DNA from: Cytophagales bacterium
GTDB lineage: Bacteria > Bacteroidota > Bacteroidia > Cytophagales > Cyclobacteriaceae
Length of the DNA: 64,000 nt
Direction: 5' to 3'
Assembly (NCBI GenBank): GCA_025359125.1
Contig: JANYHI010000042.1
Span: 62,001-126,000 of the forward strand
In this document: piece by piece, positions 27,759 to 36,836 of the stretch
Layout of the letters: the number at the start of each line of letters is the position of its first letter
Position numbering within the stretch: position 1 is the stretch's first letter
Translations under genes and position numbers: made by a program
The notes under the pieces: model-generated
What the model was told of the DNA's origin: nothing
The model's database searches: none
Seen by the model: the letters and a program-made list of their open reading frames with translations, nothing else

Positions 27759-30182
27759 TTGTTAGTTATGATCAAGAATTACTTTGTTATAGCCTTCCGC
27801 AGCATTCTTAGAAACAAGTCTTACGCATCTATCAATATTGCCGGGCTAGCATTAGGGATCACTACGTGCTTAATTATTTTTTTAATTATAAAAAGAGAAG
27901 TTAGTTACGATACAGTTTTTTCAAGGGCTGAGTCAATATATAGAATTGTAAGACATTCAACAGATGCATCTGGCTTAAATAAAAGTAGTATTACTCCCTA
28001 CACTCTTGGAAATGCACTAAAGAATGATTTCCCTGAAATAACTTCCACTCAATTTCATTTTCAATATGAGTCGTTGGTGACGATTGATGAGGAAAAAAGT
28101 AAAGTACAGAACATCGTCTTCGCAGATACTTCTTTCTTTGATGTATTCGATATCGAAGTTTTATCGGGCAATCCCCAAAAAGATTTAGCACAACCCGGCA
28201 AGATTTTTTTGACAGAAGAGTTTGCAAAAAAATTATTAAAGAAAGATGCCAAGCAATTAAAGCTTGATAACTTATTAGATTTTGAAATTGCCGGTATTAT
28301 TCGAATGCCAAAGTTACCCTCTCATATCGAAATTAATATGGTGGCCTCTATGGCAACGCTTACATCTGATCTGGCAAAAAAGTTTTTAGGGTTTCCAATT
28401 GATCAATGGGGGTTAAATTCAGCGGGCTTTACCTATTTGATTTTACCTCCTAACATAGATAAACAAACGATGGAGTCTAAGTTTACAGCATTCATTAAAA
28501 AATATGTAGATGCGGAAGATGCCACGCGGACTGCCTATTTTTTACAACCACTTAAGGACATTCATTTTAATACCGAATACAGTGATAATCCGGGCAGCAC
28601 GCCTACCTCATTTTCTGTTTTGATTATCTTAGGATTTATAGCATTATTCATTTTATTAATTGCTTGTGTTAATTTTATTAATTTATCAACCGCACTTTCT
28701 ATCCATCGATCGCGCGAAGTGGGTGTGCGCAAAACGTTGGGTGCCCAGCAAGGTCAGCTTGCAATGCAATATTTAGGCGAGGCCTTTTTACTAACTACGA
28801 TTGCAGCTCTTCTCTCAATTGTAGCTGCAGAATGGTTTACTCCCGTAATCGGTGGATTCTTACAAAAGAAAATTACGTTAAACTTATTGGCAAATCCTTC
28901 AGCTCTTAGTTTTTTAATTATCATTATTTTATTTACAGCACTTTTTTCTGGCTTATACCCAGCTTTGATTTTATCTAGGTTTAATCCCGTTAAGGCATTG
29001 AAAAGTAAAATGTCGGCTCACACGCAAGGAGCTGTTCCTGTTAGAAAAATATTAGTGGTTCTACAGTTTTTCATCGCACAGGTTCTCATCATTTGTACGC
29101 TGGTAGTAAGTAGCCAGCTTTCATTTTTTAGAAATAAATCTCTTGGCTTTGCAAAAGAGGCTGTAGTAAATGTGAACTTGCCCGATCAAGATGTGAATAA
29201 ATTAGAAGCGATCAGGAATAGATTAATGGCCGATGAAGATATTAAGGATGTATCTTTTTCACTGGGTGCACCGATGTCATCTTTTAATTTTGGAACTGGC
29301 ATGTTCTTAACCGAAAAGGGGAACACAAATCGCTATAGTGTTAGCATTAAGCCCGTTGATACCCATTATAAAAACGTGTATGGACTAGAGTTAATTGAGG
29401 GAAGGTGGTTTACTGAGAGTGATGAAAAGCTTGCTAACAATAAGGAGAAACCAATTTGGGTTTATATTCTAAATGAAACTGCCGTAAAGCAACTTGGCTT
29501 TGCTTCACCCAAAGATATTATCGACCAAAATATTACGATTAGCTTTAATGATATTTCAGGCCCGGTGATAGGTGTGGTAAAAGATTTTCATACGGCTTCT
29601 CTACAGCAAGAGATGAACCCAACGTGTTTATTGCCTTTTAATTTAGCACATGATGCAGGAATTAAAATTTCAACAGCTAACGCCTCAGGTATCATTAAAA
29701 AAATAGAAGCAGCGTACACTTCGCAATATCCTGAGTATTTATTTGAATATACTTTCTTAGATCAGTACATAGGTAAACAATACGAAGAAGAAGAGCGCAT
29801 GTTTACGATGTTTCAAATATTTGCAGGTGTTGCCATTTTTATTGGATGCCTCGGCTTATACGGTTTAGCTTCTTTCATGGCTCAGCAAAAAACAAAAGAG
29901 ATTGCTATTCGAAAAAGTTTGGGTGCATCCATTGGACATATCATTGCCATGTTTTCCAAGGAATTTATTAGCCTAATATTGATTGCTTTTGTGATTGCTG
30001 TTCCGGTGGCGTGGTATTCGATGAATAGTTGGTTGCAGGATTTTGCATATCGGGTTGAAATTGGCTGGGCAGTTTTTGCGATAGGAATTTCAAGCACATT
30101 ATTTATTACCATCCTAACGGTTGGCTACAGGTCTATTCTTGCGGCTTCTGCCAATCCAGTAGATTCGTTGAAGAATGAGTAG
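27759..30182 (+). CDS. ABC transporter permease, MacB/FtsX type
   Basis: An inner-membrane protein of about 807 aa from a TTG at 27759, or 804 from the ATG at 27768. An AAGGAG at 27745-27750 fits the TTG better. It has a TM helix at residues 20-42, a MacB-type periplasmic domain, three TM helices of an FtsX domain around 285-425 (the cytoplasmic SIHRSREVGVRKTLGA motif lies between them), and a second periplasmic plus FtsX unit in the C-terminal half (QQKTKEIAIRKSLGA). No ATPase gene is adjacent, as is common for this family in Cytophagales. The substrate is unknown. Confidence 0.88.
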   Translation: MLVMIKNYFVIAFRSILRNKSYASINIAGLALGITTCLIIFLIIKREVSYDTVFSRAESIYRIVRHSTDASGLNKSSITPYTLGNALKNDFPEITSTQFHFQYESLVTIDEEKSKVQNIVFADTSFFDVFDIEVLSGNPQKDLAQPGKIFLTEEFAKKLLKKDAKQLKLDNLLDFEIAGIIRMPKLPSHIEINMVASMATLTSDLAKKFLGFPIDQWGLNSAGFTYLILPPNIDKQTMESKFTAFIKKYVDAEDATRTAYFLQPLKDIHFNTEYSDNPGSTPTSFSVLIILGFIALFILLIACVNFINLSTALSIHRSREVGVRKTLGAQQGQLAMQYLGEAFLLTTIAALLSIVAAEWFTPVIGGFLQKKITLNLLANPSALSFLIIIILFTALFSGLYPALILSRFNPVKALKSKMSAHTQGAVPVRKILVVLQFFIAQVLIICTLVVSSQLSFFRNKSLGFAKEAVVNVNLPDQDVNKLEAIRNRLMADEDIKDVSFSLGAPMSSFNFGTGMFLTEKGNTNRYSVSIKPVDTHYKNVYGLELIEGRWFTESDEKLANNKEKPIWVYILNETAVKQLGFASPKDIIDQNITISFNDISGPVIGVVKDFHTASLQQEMNPTCLLPFNLAHDAGIKISTANASGIIKKIEAAYTSQYPEYLFEYTFLDQYIGKQYEEEERMFTMFQIFAGVAIFIGCLGLYGLASFMAQQKTKEIAIRKSLGASIGHIIAMFSKEFISLILIAFVIAVPVAWYSMNSWLQDFAYRVEIGWAVFAIGISSTLFITILTVGYRSILAASANPVDSLKNE

Positions 30183-30218
30183 TCGTATCTTTTGAGACTG
30201 GAGATTTAGACCTTGAAA

Positions 30219-30250
30219 TTAGTTAGATGTGATGATGTGCACCTAACTAA
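30219..30250 (+). terminator. Putative terminator after the ABC permease
   Basis: An 8-bp stem TTAGTTAG/CTAACTAA with a 16-nt loop, followed by TATTTATTG, 37 nt after the permease stop. The rest of the 175-bp gap up to the convergent phosphatase gene shows nothing recognisable. Confidence 0.5.
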
Positions 30251-30357
30251 TATTTATTGACTTGAAAAGATTACAGGATATTGAAAAAAGAGTAACGTTG
30301 CTCGTACACAAAATTACGGCTGTACAAAATATGGGGCTAAAAAATAAGTTAGCATTG

Positions 30358-31146
30358 TTACCACTTAGCTTTAATTACCTTCAGCATTTCTGCATGAACG
30401 TGCCCGGCCGCGCATAACTCTCCGCCAAAAATATAATTATCGCCACCGCTAAAGTCAGTTACTTTTCCACCGGCTTGTTGAAGAATGAAAGTACCACCGG
30501 CAACATCCCAAGGTTTTAAGTTGTATTCAAAAAAACCTTCCATTCGCCCACACGCAACGTACGCAAGGTCGATGGCGGCACTGCCCAATCTGCGGATGCC
30601 GTGTGTTTGTTCTAAAAATGTTTTGATAATCTCTAAGTAATTTTCTTTTTTCTCGGTGTGATAATATGGAAACCCTGTGGCGAGCAAACTTTCATTTAAG
30701 TGCTGGATGGGAGAGATGCTGATTACTTTTTCGTTGCAGTATGCCTTGCCACCTTCAATAGCATGAAAGCATTCTTGGTGCATTACTTCATGTACTATTC
30801 CTAAAACGGTTTTATCATTTCGGGTTAAGCCAATACTTATGGCGAAAAGCGGAAGGCCATGTAAAAAATTGGTAGTTCCATCCAATGGATCGATGATCCA
30901 TTTGTATTCGTTTGTACCCATTACTTCTGTACCTTCTTCTCCAATAAATCCTGCGCCCGGTAGAAGCTCTTCTAATTTTTTTACGAGCCTGTTTTCTGCC
31001 TCCTTATCAACATACGATACGAGATTACTAAAGCTTCCCTTCTGTTCAATTTTAGATCGATCAAAATTTTGATTCTCACTTTTGATAAAACTTCCTACCT
31101 CTTCACAAAGTTGAATAACTTCTTTTTCTAATGAGATCAGATTCAT
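30358..31146 (-). CDS. suhB: Inositol monophosphatase family protein
   Basis: A 262-aa metal-dependent phosphatase. Active-site motifs are GEEGTE, the metal-binding WIIDPLDGTTNFLHGLP, and the C-terminal KPWDVAGGTFILQQAGG. The fold also includes bacterial SuhB (inositol-1-phosphatase and transcription antitermination factor) and some CysQ-like enzymes, so the substrate is uncertain. Its start overlaps the stop of the upstream gene by 4 nt (ATGA), so it is coupled to the Lnt-like gene. Confidence 0.9.
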   Translation of the reverse strand: MNLISLEKEVIQLCEEVGSFIKSENQNFDRSKIEQKGSFSNLVSYVDKEAENRLVKKLEELLPGAGFIGEEGTEVMGTNEYKWIIDPLDGTTNFLHGLPLFAISIGLTRNDKTVLGIVHEVMHQECFHAIEGGKAYCNEKVISISPIQHLNESLLATGFPYYHTEKKENYLEIIKTFLEQTHGIRRLGSAAIDLAYVACGRMEGFFEYNLKPWDVAGGTFILQQAGGKVTDFSGGDNYIFGGELCAAGHVHAEMLKVIKAKW

Positions 31147-31913
31147 TTTTTCTTAGTTTGATGTTTTACTACTGCTAATAAGAGAATTAACACCGATATC
31201 CATGCTGCTGTTCTGGGTATTAATTCACCCTGCTTTGCATAAGCACCTAATGTAGACTTCCCTTGCGTATACAACGTAATCATTTGATCGCGGTTAATTC
31301 CTTCCATTGAAATAAAATAGGAAGCTAAAGCGGGGCCTATTAAACAAATTATTGTCAATACTAAAAATGGAATATTCAGTTTACCTTTAAATATAGCCAG
31401 ATAAAATAGTAAGCTGGTGCAGAGTATCCAAAGGCTTGCACCCAAGTATCCGGTATAGAAAGTCCAAGTAAGCCAACTTGTTTTGAGGGCCACAGCATCT
31501 GCCAGAAAAACGGATTCATTCCGCCAAGGTAATTTTAGTAAAACATATTCTAGCCCCAGCCAAAAAAAGATGATGGTAAATTTCCCCAATCTACTTCCTA
31601 GACTTTGATAGCAAAATGAATAAGCTAAAAAGGCAAGGGTGAATATGATGGCGTGCAGAATTGCAGCGATCAGATGATTTGAATTAAAAACGTATGCCGC
31701 AAAAAATGCAGTGAACAGCGTAAGTAAAATAAATTCTGTATTAATCCAGAAATCATCTTTCTCTTTTGCCTGATCTGCAATAGCGAAAAGCGGTGCAAAG
31801 CCAAGAAAAATTAAAATAGGAAATGACTTCATCATCCACCCCGCTGATAACAGGATTGCGCTAATAAGAAATAGCAGCCAGGGCTGTAATGTTTCGTTAT
31901 TCTTTTTTGCCAT
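31143..31913 (-). CDS. Lnt-like integral membrane protein without nitrilase domain
   Basis: A 256-aa protein with seven or eight hydrophobic segments and a short KHQTKKK tail. The segments PILIFLGFAPLFAIADQ and WLGLEYVLLKLPWRNE, then FYTGYLGASLWILCTSLLF, resemble the membrane domain of apolipoprotein N-acyltransferase (Lnt). Full Lnt is about 500-550 aa and has a periplasmic nitrilase domain with a Glu-Lys-Cys triad. Here only about 40 residues (ISMEGINRDQ to GELIPR) lie where that domain should be, then one last helix. It overlaps rsmI by 17 nt and suhB by 4 nt, so it sits in a tight operon. Assignment is by similarity I recognise, not by search. Confidence 0.6.
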   Translation of the reverse strand: MAKKNNETLQPWLLFLISAILLSAGWMMKSFPILIFLGFAPLFAIADQAKEKDDFWINTEFILLTLFTAFFAAYVFNSNHLIAAILHAIIFTLAFLAYSFCYQSLGSRLGKFTIIFFWLGLEYVLLKLPWRNESVFLADAVALKTSWLTWTFYTGYLGASLWILCTSLLFYLAIFKGKLNIPFLVLTIICLIGPALASYFISMEGINRDQMITLYTQGKSTLGAYAKQGELIPRTAAWISVLILLLAVVKHQTKKK

Positions 31914-32577
31914 CGATTACTACTACAATTTCTCCTTTCACTTCTTTACTTTTAAAATGCTGAGTCACTTCTGGTAACGTTCCAGTAAATGTTTCTTCGT
32001 AAAATTTAGTTAACTCGCGCGAAACGGAAACCATTCTTTCTTCCCCAAAAAATTCTGCCATCTGCTCTAATGTTTTCACCAATCGGTGTGGCGACTCGTA
32101 TAGAACAATAGTGCGTTCTTCTTCTGCTAATTTTTTTAAAGCTGTTTGCTTTCCTTTTTTGTGTGGGAGAAATCCTTCAAACACAAACCGATCGGTTGGG
32201 AAACCAGATTTAACAAGTGCCGGTACAAAAGCGGTAGCACCTGGCTGACTCTCAATCTTTAAATCAAATTTCAAACATTCTCGCACCAATAGAAATCCAG
32301 GATCGGAAATGCCTGGTGTGCCAGCATCAGCAATCAACGCCATCACTTCTCCGTCTTGCATTCGCTTTATTAACTGGCCGAGGGTTTTGTGTTCGTTAAA
32401 AATATGAAAGCTTTGGAGTGGCTTCGCTATTTCGTAGTGCTTTAATAATATTCCGGAAGTGCGCGTATCTTCGGCCAAAATTGTGTCAACGGATTTCAGG
32501 GTTTCTAACCCTCTGATAGTGATGTCACCCAAATTGCCAATGGGAGTGGAGACCAGAAAGAGAGATGTTTTGCCCAA
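31897..32577 (-). CDS. rsmI: 16S rRNA (cytidine-1402-2'-O)-methyltransferase
   Basis: It uses S-adenosylmethionine to modify C1402 in the decoding centre. The 226-aa protein has the family start SLFLVSTPIGNLGDITIRG, LAEDTRTSGILLKHY, ALIADAGTPGISDPGFLLVR and the FVFEGFLPHKKGKQ segment. YESPHRLVKTLEQM and VSRELTKFYEETFTGTL follow. All are standard for RsmI. It ends inside the start of the Lnt-like gene. Confidence 0.96.
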   Translation of the reverse strand: MGKTSLFLVSTPIGNLGDITIRGLETLKSVDTILAEDTRTSGILLKHYEIAKPLQSFHIFNEHKTLGQLIKRMQDGEVMALIADAGTPGISDPGFLLVRECLKFDLKIESQPGATAFVPALVKSGFPTDRFVFEGFLPHKKGKQTALKKLAEEERTIVLYESPHRLVKTLEQMAEFFGEERMVSVSRELTKFYEETFTGTLPEVTQHFKSKEVKGEIVVVIDGKKE

Positions 32578-32625
32578 GGTTAATTTAAAAATTCGTTGAT
32601 TTGAAAATGATGTTTAATCTAAAAC

Positions 32626-32856
32626 TTAAAATAGTTTGTCAATTGCTTTTGCAAGCTGATGATCTTTTTCTGTTACGGTATCTCCCGCATCGTGCGTAGA
32701 TAATTCGAAGCTTACTTTGTTGTATACGTTTGTCCATAACGGATGATGATCCATTTTCTCAGCAGTAATGGCCACACGTGTCATGAAGCCAAAAGCTTCA
32801 CTAAAATCTTTGAATATAAATTCTTTCTTCAGGCGATTATTCTCTTCTTTCCACAT
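32626..32856 (-). CDS. 4a-hydroxytetrahydrobiopterin dehydratase family protein
   Basis: A 76-aa protein from [12 protein letters not shown] longer frame to 32928 adds 24 residues unlike the family. The pterin-4-alpha-carbinolamine dehydratase motif [16 protein letters not shown] is clear, as is [19 protein letters not shown]. The enzyme recycles oxidised tetrahydropterin cofactor. No aromatic amino-acid hydroxylase gene is in the window, so the true partner is unknown. Confidence 0.87.
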   Translation of the reverse strand: MWKEENNRLKKEFIFKDFSEAFGFMTRVAITAEKMDHHPLWTNVYNKVSFELSTHDAGDTVTEKDHQLAKAIDKLF

Positions 32857-32949
32857 AGCTTTTTTGATTAAGTGTGACCTGATCGGTGCAACCAGACTTA
32901 AATATCCTAAATTAATATGGAAGCTCAATGAATGAGTGCTAACACACTT

Positions 32950-33204
32950 TTAAAGAGCAATGATACCCTCAATTTTAGAAATAGATTGATAAGCAGAAAT
33001 AACAGCATCAGTCGATGGCATCATCATTTGGAGGGTAATGCTGGTATAGTTACCATTTTTAGATTGTCGCTCGGTAGCAATGTGGTTGGGAAACAACAAG
33101 GTTACTTCAGCCTCTTTTCCTTTCGGCACAATAAACTTGAAGGTGTAAAGCGCGGGCCATGTGTAGTGCTGATCTAGTTTTTCCTTTAGCGATGTCCAGT
33201 CCAT
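32950..33204 (-). CDS. DUF493 (YbeD-like) family protein
   Basis: An 84-aa small ACT-like protein with the pattern YTFKFIVPKGKEAEVTLLF and GNYTSITLQMMMPSTDAVIS. This matches the DUF493/YbeD family of unknown function. In enterobacteria ybeD sits between dacA and lipB, but here it is between ppiD and the pterin dehydratase. It follows a hairpin at 33212-33244. Confidence 0.8.
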   Translation of the reverse strand: MDWTSLKEKLDQHYTWPALYTFKFIVPKGKEAEVTLLFPNHIATERQSKNGNYTSITLQMMMPSTDAVISAYQSISKIEGIIAL

Positions 33205-33211
33205 AAAAAAA

Positions 33212-33244
33212 GAAAGTCGACCTTTTTGTGGAAAGTCGACCTTC
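33212..33244 (-). terminator. Putative terminator after the PpiD-like gene
   Basis: Two copies of AAAGTCGACC form an imperfect stem through their self-complementary GTCGAC cores (GAA-x-GTCGAC-x-TT pairing). It is followed on the minus strand by TTTCTTTTTTT, 16 nt after the stop of the foldase gene. Confidence 0.52.
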
Positions 33245-33259
33245 GTTTAAAGGATTAAA

Positions 33260-35401
33260 TTAAAAGAACTTATAACGGCTGTCTTCAATTTTAGAAACTT
33301 CTTTGATTGCCTGAGCAATCCCAAAACTTGATTTACCATTAAGACCTTGCAATAATTGGTTCTTAAACATAGTGTAGTCACCAATAGCAGGAGCCAATGT
33401 TTTATTTTGTGTTTCAATAATGAGTACACCATTTTCTCCGGCAAAGGCCTTAGATCTTTTTCCGTTTTCTAACGAGAAAGCAACGCCTACTGCTTTCGCA
33501 TCTAACCCTACCGAGGGTAGCGAGTTTGAATTTAACTTTAAATCACTGGTTGAGTTTACGGTAGCATCGTTTCCAAAGGCTTTGGCCATTTCATCCAATG
33601 ATCCTTTTTGTGCATTTATTTTCTCAATAATTTTTTCTCCTTTCAATTGATTCTTTACGATCGGAGTTATTTCTTCTTTCACTTTTTCGAAACTCTTAAT
33701 ACCTTCTTCGGTTTCGCCTGTCATCACGGCTACGATGTAGCTATCTTCTAAATCAAACACATCAGATACTTTACCCACTTTTCCATCGCGGAATAGCCAA
33801 GTAATCATTTGGCGAGCTTCACCTAAGTTACCAATTCTACGCTCGGCAGTGCTTAAATCATTTCCTTCTAAAATATTCAGGTTTTCTTTCTTGGCTTTTT
33901 CTTTGAAGGCATCTACACTAGATAAGCCCGCAGCAAAATTTTGCGCTTTTAAGAAAGCAGCATTTTGAGTGTCATCACTTGGCGTGATGGCTAACTCAAT
34001 AGTGGCAATGGTGTAAGTAGTATTGTCTTTTGTAGCTGTTACATCAATGATATGATAACCGTATTGTGTTTCAACCACATCAGCCAGTAGACCTGTTTTT
34101 TTAGCATCAAAAACTGCTTTCTGAAAAGGCTTTACCATTTGACCTGAAGTAAACCAGCCTAAGTCGCCACCTTTGGAAGCGGTACCATCGGTACCAAACT
34201 CACGCGCTTTGTCAGCGAATTTTGCTCCGGCTTTAATATCGTTCAATATTTTTTTCGCCTTGTCTTTAGCTATTTTTTTTCCTTCGGCTGTTTCATTTTC
34301 CCACTTGATTAGTATGTGACTTGCCTTAGCAGCATATGTAGTGTCTGATCCGATCTTCACCACCTTCACAATCTTATAATTTCCACCATCCAAAAATGGG
34401 CCATTCACATTGCCTGTTTGCAAACTTGCTTTATCGTTGCTTAAAGAAGCCGGCAAAGTAGCAATCGTATATTTTGAATATGGACTCGTTCCTTCTGTGT
34501 TGGTTGCAGCATAGAGAGAATCATCTGCAACTGTTTTGAAGTCAGAAGCAATTTTAGTGGCTTCGTCTCTTAGTTTAGCAGAGTCTGCTGGAGAAGGCAC
34601 CACAGCAAATCCAACATAACTTAAGCTTCTGTTTTGTTTTGCTTTATACTTGTCTTTGTTGCTATTGAAATAATCTCGCAATTGGCTGTCTGTTGGTTTT
34701 ACAACCGAGTCGCTGATTGCGTAGAAAGGAACGTATAAATATTTTGCTTCTACTACATCATTTTGAGTATGGTAGTCGCGCTCTGCTTCTGCTTCGGTTA
34801 CGTAGTTCGTTTTGATTAACAGGTTCTCGTATTTGATGCGCTCTCTGCCTAATCCCAATTCTTTTTGAAAAAGTGTCCAGCGGTATTTTCCTTCATTCCA
34901 TTGCGAGAGCATTTGAGGATTGCCCACCGGTGCAGGTGTATTAAAGTTGTTGATGTACTGCACTACTTTCTTACGATCAAAATTTCCGGCAGAGTCAGTG
35001 AAAGACTGTTTTACGTTTTCATCCACATTTTTTCCTTGGATCATATCCCAAATCTCCTCAGCCGTTACCTTCACTCCTGTTTTTTCAAACTGGGGTTTGA
35101 TGGCATGTTCTACCACTAAAAGTTCCCAAGCTTGCTGTTGTAAAGTAGGTCTTTCACGTTCGCCTGGTTGACGGCCGAAGCTCATGATGTAATTATTTTC
35201 GCGCTCTTGAACAAAGGCCTGATACTGCTCTCTGGAAATTGAAGCCCCTGCTATTTCGCCTACTTCATCATCGCTACCGCCAAATATTGAGCGAGGACCG
35301 TTTCCAAATAAGTCGTTCAAAATAAATGAGAGGATCGCTATCGCAACAAAACCAACAACCCATTTGGTCATTTTTTCTCTCAGAGTGCCTATCAATGCCA
35401 T
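33260..35401 (-). CDS. PpiD-like periplasmic peptidyl-prolyl isomerase/chaperone
   Basis: 713 aa, anchored by one N-terminal helix (residues 13-32, the VVGFVAIAILSFIL region) with the bulk in the periplasm. A SurA_N-type chaperone domain spans about 40-270. A parvulin domain runs about 355-455 with ASHILIKWEN, FADKAREFGTDGTASKGGDL, GWFTSGQMVKPF and YGYHIIDV. A second helical C-terminal domain follows. Length and order fit SurA N-terminal domain/PpiD proteins of Bacteroidota, which help fold outer-membrane proteins. It has a strong promoter-like element at 35457-35487. Confidence 0.92.
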   Translation of the reverse strand: MALIGTLREKMTKWVVGFVAIAILSFILNDLFGNGPRSIFGGSDDEVGEIAGASISREQYQAFVQERENNYIMSFGRQPGERERPTLQQQAWELLVVEHAIKPQFEKTGVKVTAEEIWDMIQGKNVDENVKQSFTDSAGNFDRKKVVQYINNFNTPAPVGNPQMLSQWNEGKYRWTLFQKELGLGRERIKYENLLIKTNYVTEAEAERDYHTQNDVVEAKYLYVPFYAISDSVVKPTDSQLRDYFNSNKDKYKAKQNRSLSYVGFAVVPSPADSAKLRDEATKIASDFKTVADDSLYAATNTEGTSPYSKYTIATLPASLSNDKASLQTGNVNGPFLDGGNYKIVKVVKIGSDTTYAAKASHILIKWENETAEGKKIAKDKAKKILNDIKAGAKFADKAREFGTDGTASKGGDLGWFTSGQMVKPFQKAVFDAKKTGLLADVVETQYGYHIIDVTATKDNTTYTIATIELAITPSDDTQNAAFLKAQNFAAGLSSVDAFKEKAKKENLNILEGNDLSTAERRIGNLGEARQMITWLFRDGKVGKVSDVFDLEDSYIVAVMTGETEEGIKSFEKVKEEITPIVKNQLKGEKIIEKINAQKGSLDEMAKAFGNDATVNSTSDLKLNSNSLPSVGLDAKAVGVAFSLENGKRSKAFAGENGVLIIETQNKTLAPAIGDYTMFKNQLLQGLNGKSSFGIAQAIKEVSKIEDSRYKFF

Positions 35402-35456
35402 ACGTAAAAATTTATTAAAGTTATGGGTTTACAAACCCCGCCATTTTAAAGAACGG

Positions 35457-35487
35457 CAAATTTAGTCCGTTATCTTTACTCAGCAAA
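35457..35487 (-). promoter_or_regulatory. Bacteroidota-type promoter upstream of the PpiD-like gene
   Basis: On the minus strand TTTG (35487-35484), a 19-nt spacer and TAAATTTG (35464-35457) match TTTG...TAnnTTTG exactly. It gives a leader of about 50 nt containing the perfect palindrome GGGTTT-GT-AAACCC (35425-35438), which may fold as a leader hairpin. Confidence 0.65.
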
Positions 35488-35550
35488 GATGGGAGAGTAA
35501 ATAAATGAACTGATTTTCAATGCTTTACGCTGAATAATTTGCGCGAGTCC

Positions 35551-36834
35551 TCAATCCCTTAATTCATTGGCATCAACCACTACTTTTATTGTGTCAATCC
35601 GCTTATTTTCTGTTTTCTGAATAGTGAATGAATAAGGGGGAATGGAAATTAAATCACCTTGTTTCGGAAAATCTTCGGTGTAAGCCAATATAAGACCTCC
35701 AAGGGTTTCATAATCTCCAGAAGGTAATTGCCATTTAAAATGTTCATTCAGATAATCCACTTCTAATCGGGCACTAACTAAATAAGTGTTTTGATCGATC
35801 TTTTGTTCTACCAGATTATCATTATCGTGCTCGTCTTCTATGTCGCCAAAGATTTCTTCAATTACGTCTTCCATGGTAACAATTCCGGAGGTGCCTCCAA
35901 ACTCATCTACAACTACCGCCATGCTTTTTCTGTCTTTAATCAATTGAACCATCAAATCATTTGCCAACATGGTTTCTTGGGCAATGCTAATGGGCGTAAG
36001 AATGTCTTCAATACGAGTTGGTTTTTTAAATAATGCGGCCGAATGACAATACCCAATTACGTTATCGATGCTTTCTTTATAAATCAGAATTTTAGAATGC
36101 CCACTTTGTATAAATGTCTCTTTTAGATTTGCAATACCTTCTTCTACATCTACGGCCGTCACTTCCATGCGAGGAATCATACAGTCCCTGATTTTTACAG
36201 TTTTAAATTCCAATGCATTGTGAAAAATCTTTTTGTCTAGTTCAATGTCTCCATCTTCGCTTCTCACCTTGAGCATGTTTTTCAAGTAGTGATTCAAATC
36301 GGTAAGGCCAAAGGCGGGCTTTTCTTCAGAGTATTCGATTCTAAGCACGTGAATGATCACCATTTTTGACAAGTAGACTATCGAGAAAGTGAGCGGGGCA
36401 AGAATGATGTAAACCACTCGAAAGGGTACCGCCAGCGTTGCCAACATAAAGTTGGGATTAATCAGAAATAAACTTTTGGGTAAAAACTCTGCGGTGAAAA
36501 GAATAAGTAAAGTAGATATGAGCGTTTGAAAAATCAGTACTACCACCTCGTCATTGATACTTTCGGGCAAGTTGGCAGCCAACCAGGGTTCTATCAATTG
36601 AGCCATGTAAATACCAAACAAAACCAACGCAAGCGTATTGCCAATTAGAGTGGTTCCTATAAACCAAGATTGTCTTTTAATGAAATAAGACATGATCCTG
36701 CCCCACAAGACCCCTTGTTTCCCTTGCAGCTCAATTTGTAGTTTATTGGCCGAAAGAAAAGCAATTTCAATTCCTGAAAAGAAAAATGAGAAAACAAGCG
36801 TAATGGCTATCATTAAATACGGACCCGTTTCCAT
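35551..36834 (-). CDS. CNNM/CorC-type protein (DUF21-CBS-CBS-CorC)
   Basis: 427 aa from METGPYLMI; a frame open to 36897 runs through the small gene upstream. The N-terminal DUF21 domain has about four membrane helices with the SGIEIAFLSANKLQIEL motif. Two CBS domains follow (residues 210-330, with DCMIPRMEVTAVD and DRKSMAVVVDEFGGTSGIVTMEDV). A C-terminal CorC_HlyC transporter-associated domain spans about 345-425. Relatives are Mg2+/Co2+ efflux-linked CNNM/CorB proteins, and older annotations say hemolysin C. It lies between lptC and the PpiD-like gene. Confidence 0.9.
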   Translation of the reverse strand: METGPYLMIAITLVFSFFFSGIEIAFLSANKLQIELQGKQGVLWGRIMSYFIKRQSWFIGTTLIGNTLALVLFGIYMAQLIEPWLAANLPESINDEVVVLIFQTLISTLLILFTAEFLPKSLFLINPNFMLATLAVPFRVVYIILAPLTFSIVYLSKMVIIHVLRIEYSEEKPAFGLTDLNHYLKNMLKVRSEDGDIELDKKIFHNALEFKTVKIRDCMIPRMEVTAVDVEEGIANLKETFIQSGHSKILIYKESIDNVIGYCHSAALFKKPTRIEDILTPISIAQETMLANDLMVQLIKDRKSMAVVVDEFGGTSGIVTMEDVIEEIFGDIEDEHDNDNLVEQKIDQNTYLVSARLEVDYLNEHFKWQLPSGDYETLGGLILAYTEDFPKQGDLISIPPYSFTIQKTENKRIDTIKVVVDANELRD

Positions 36835-36836
36835 GG

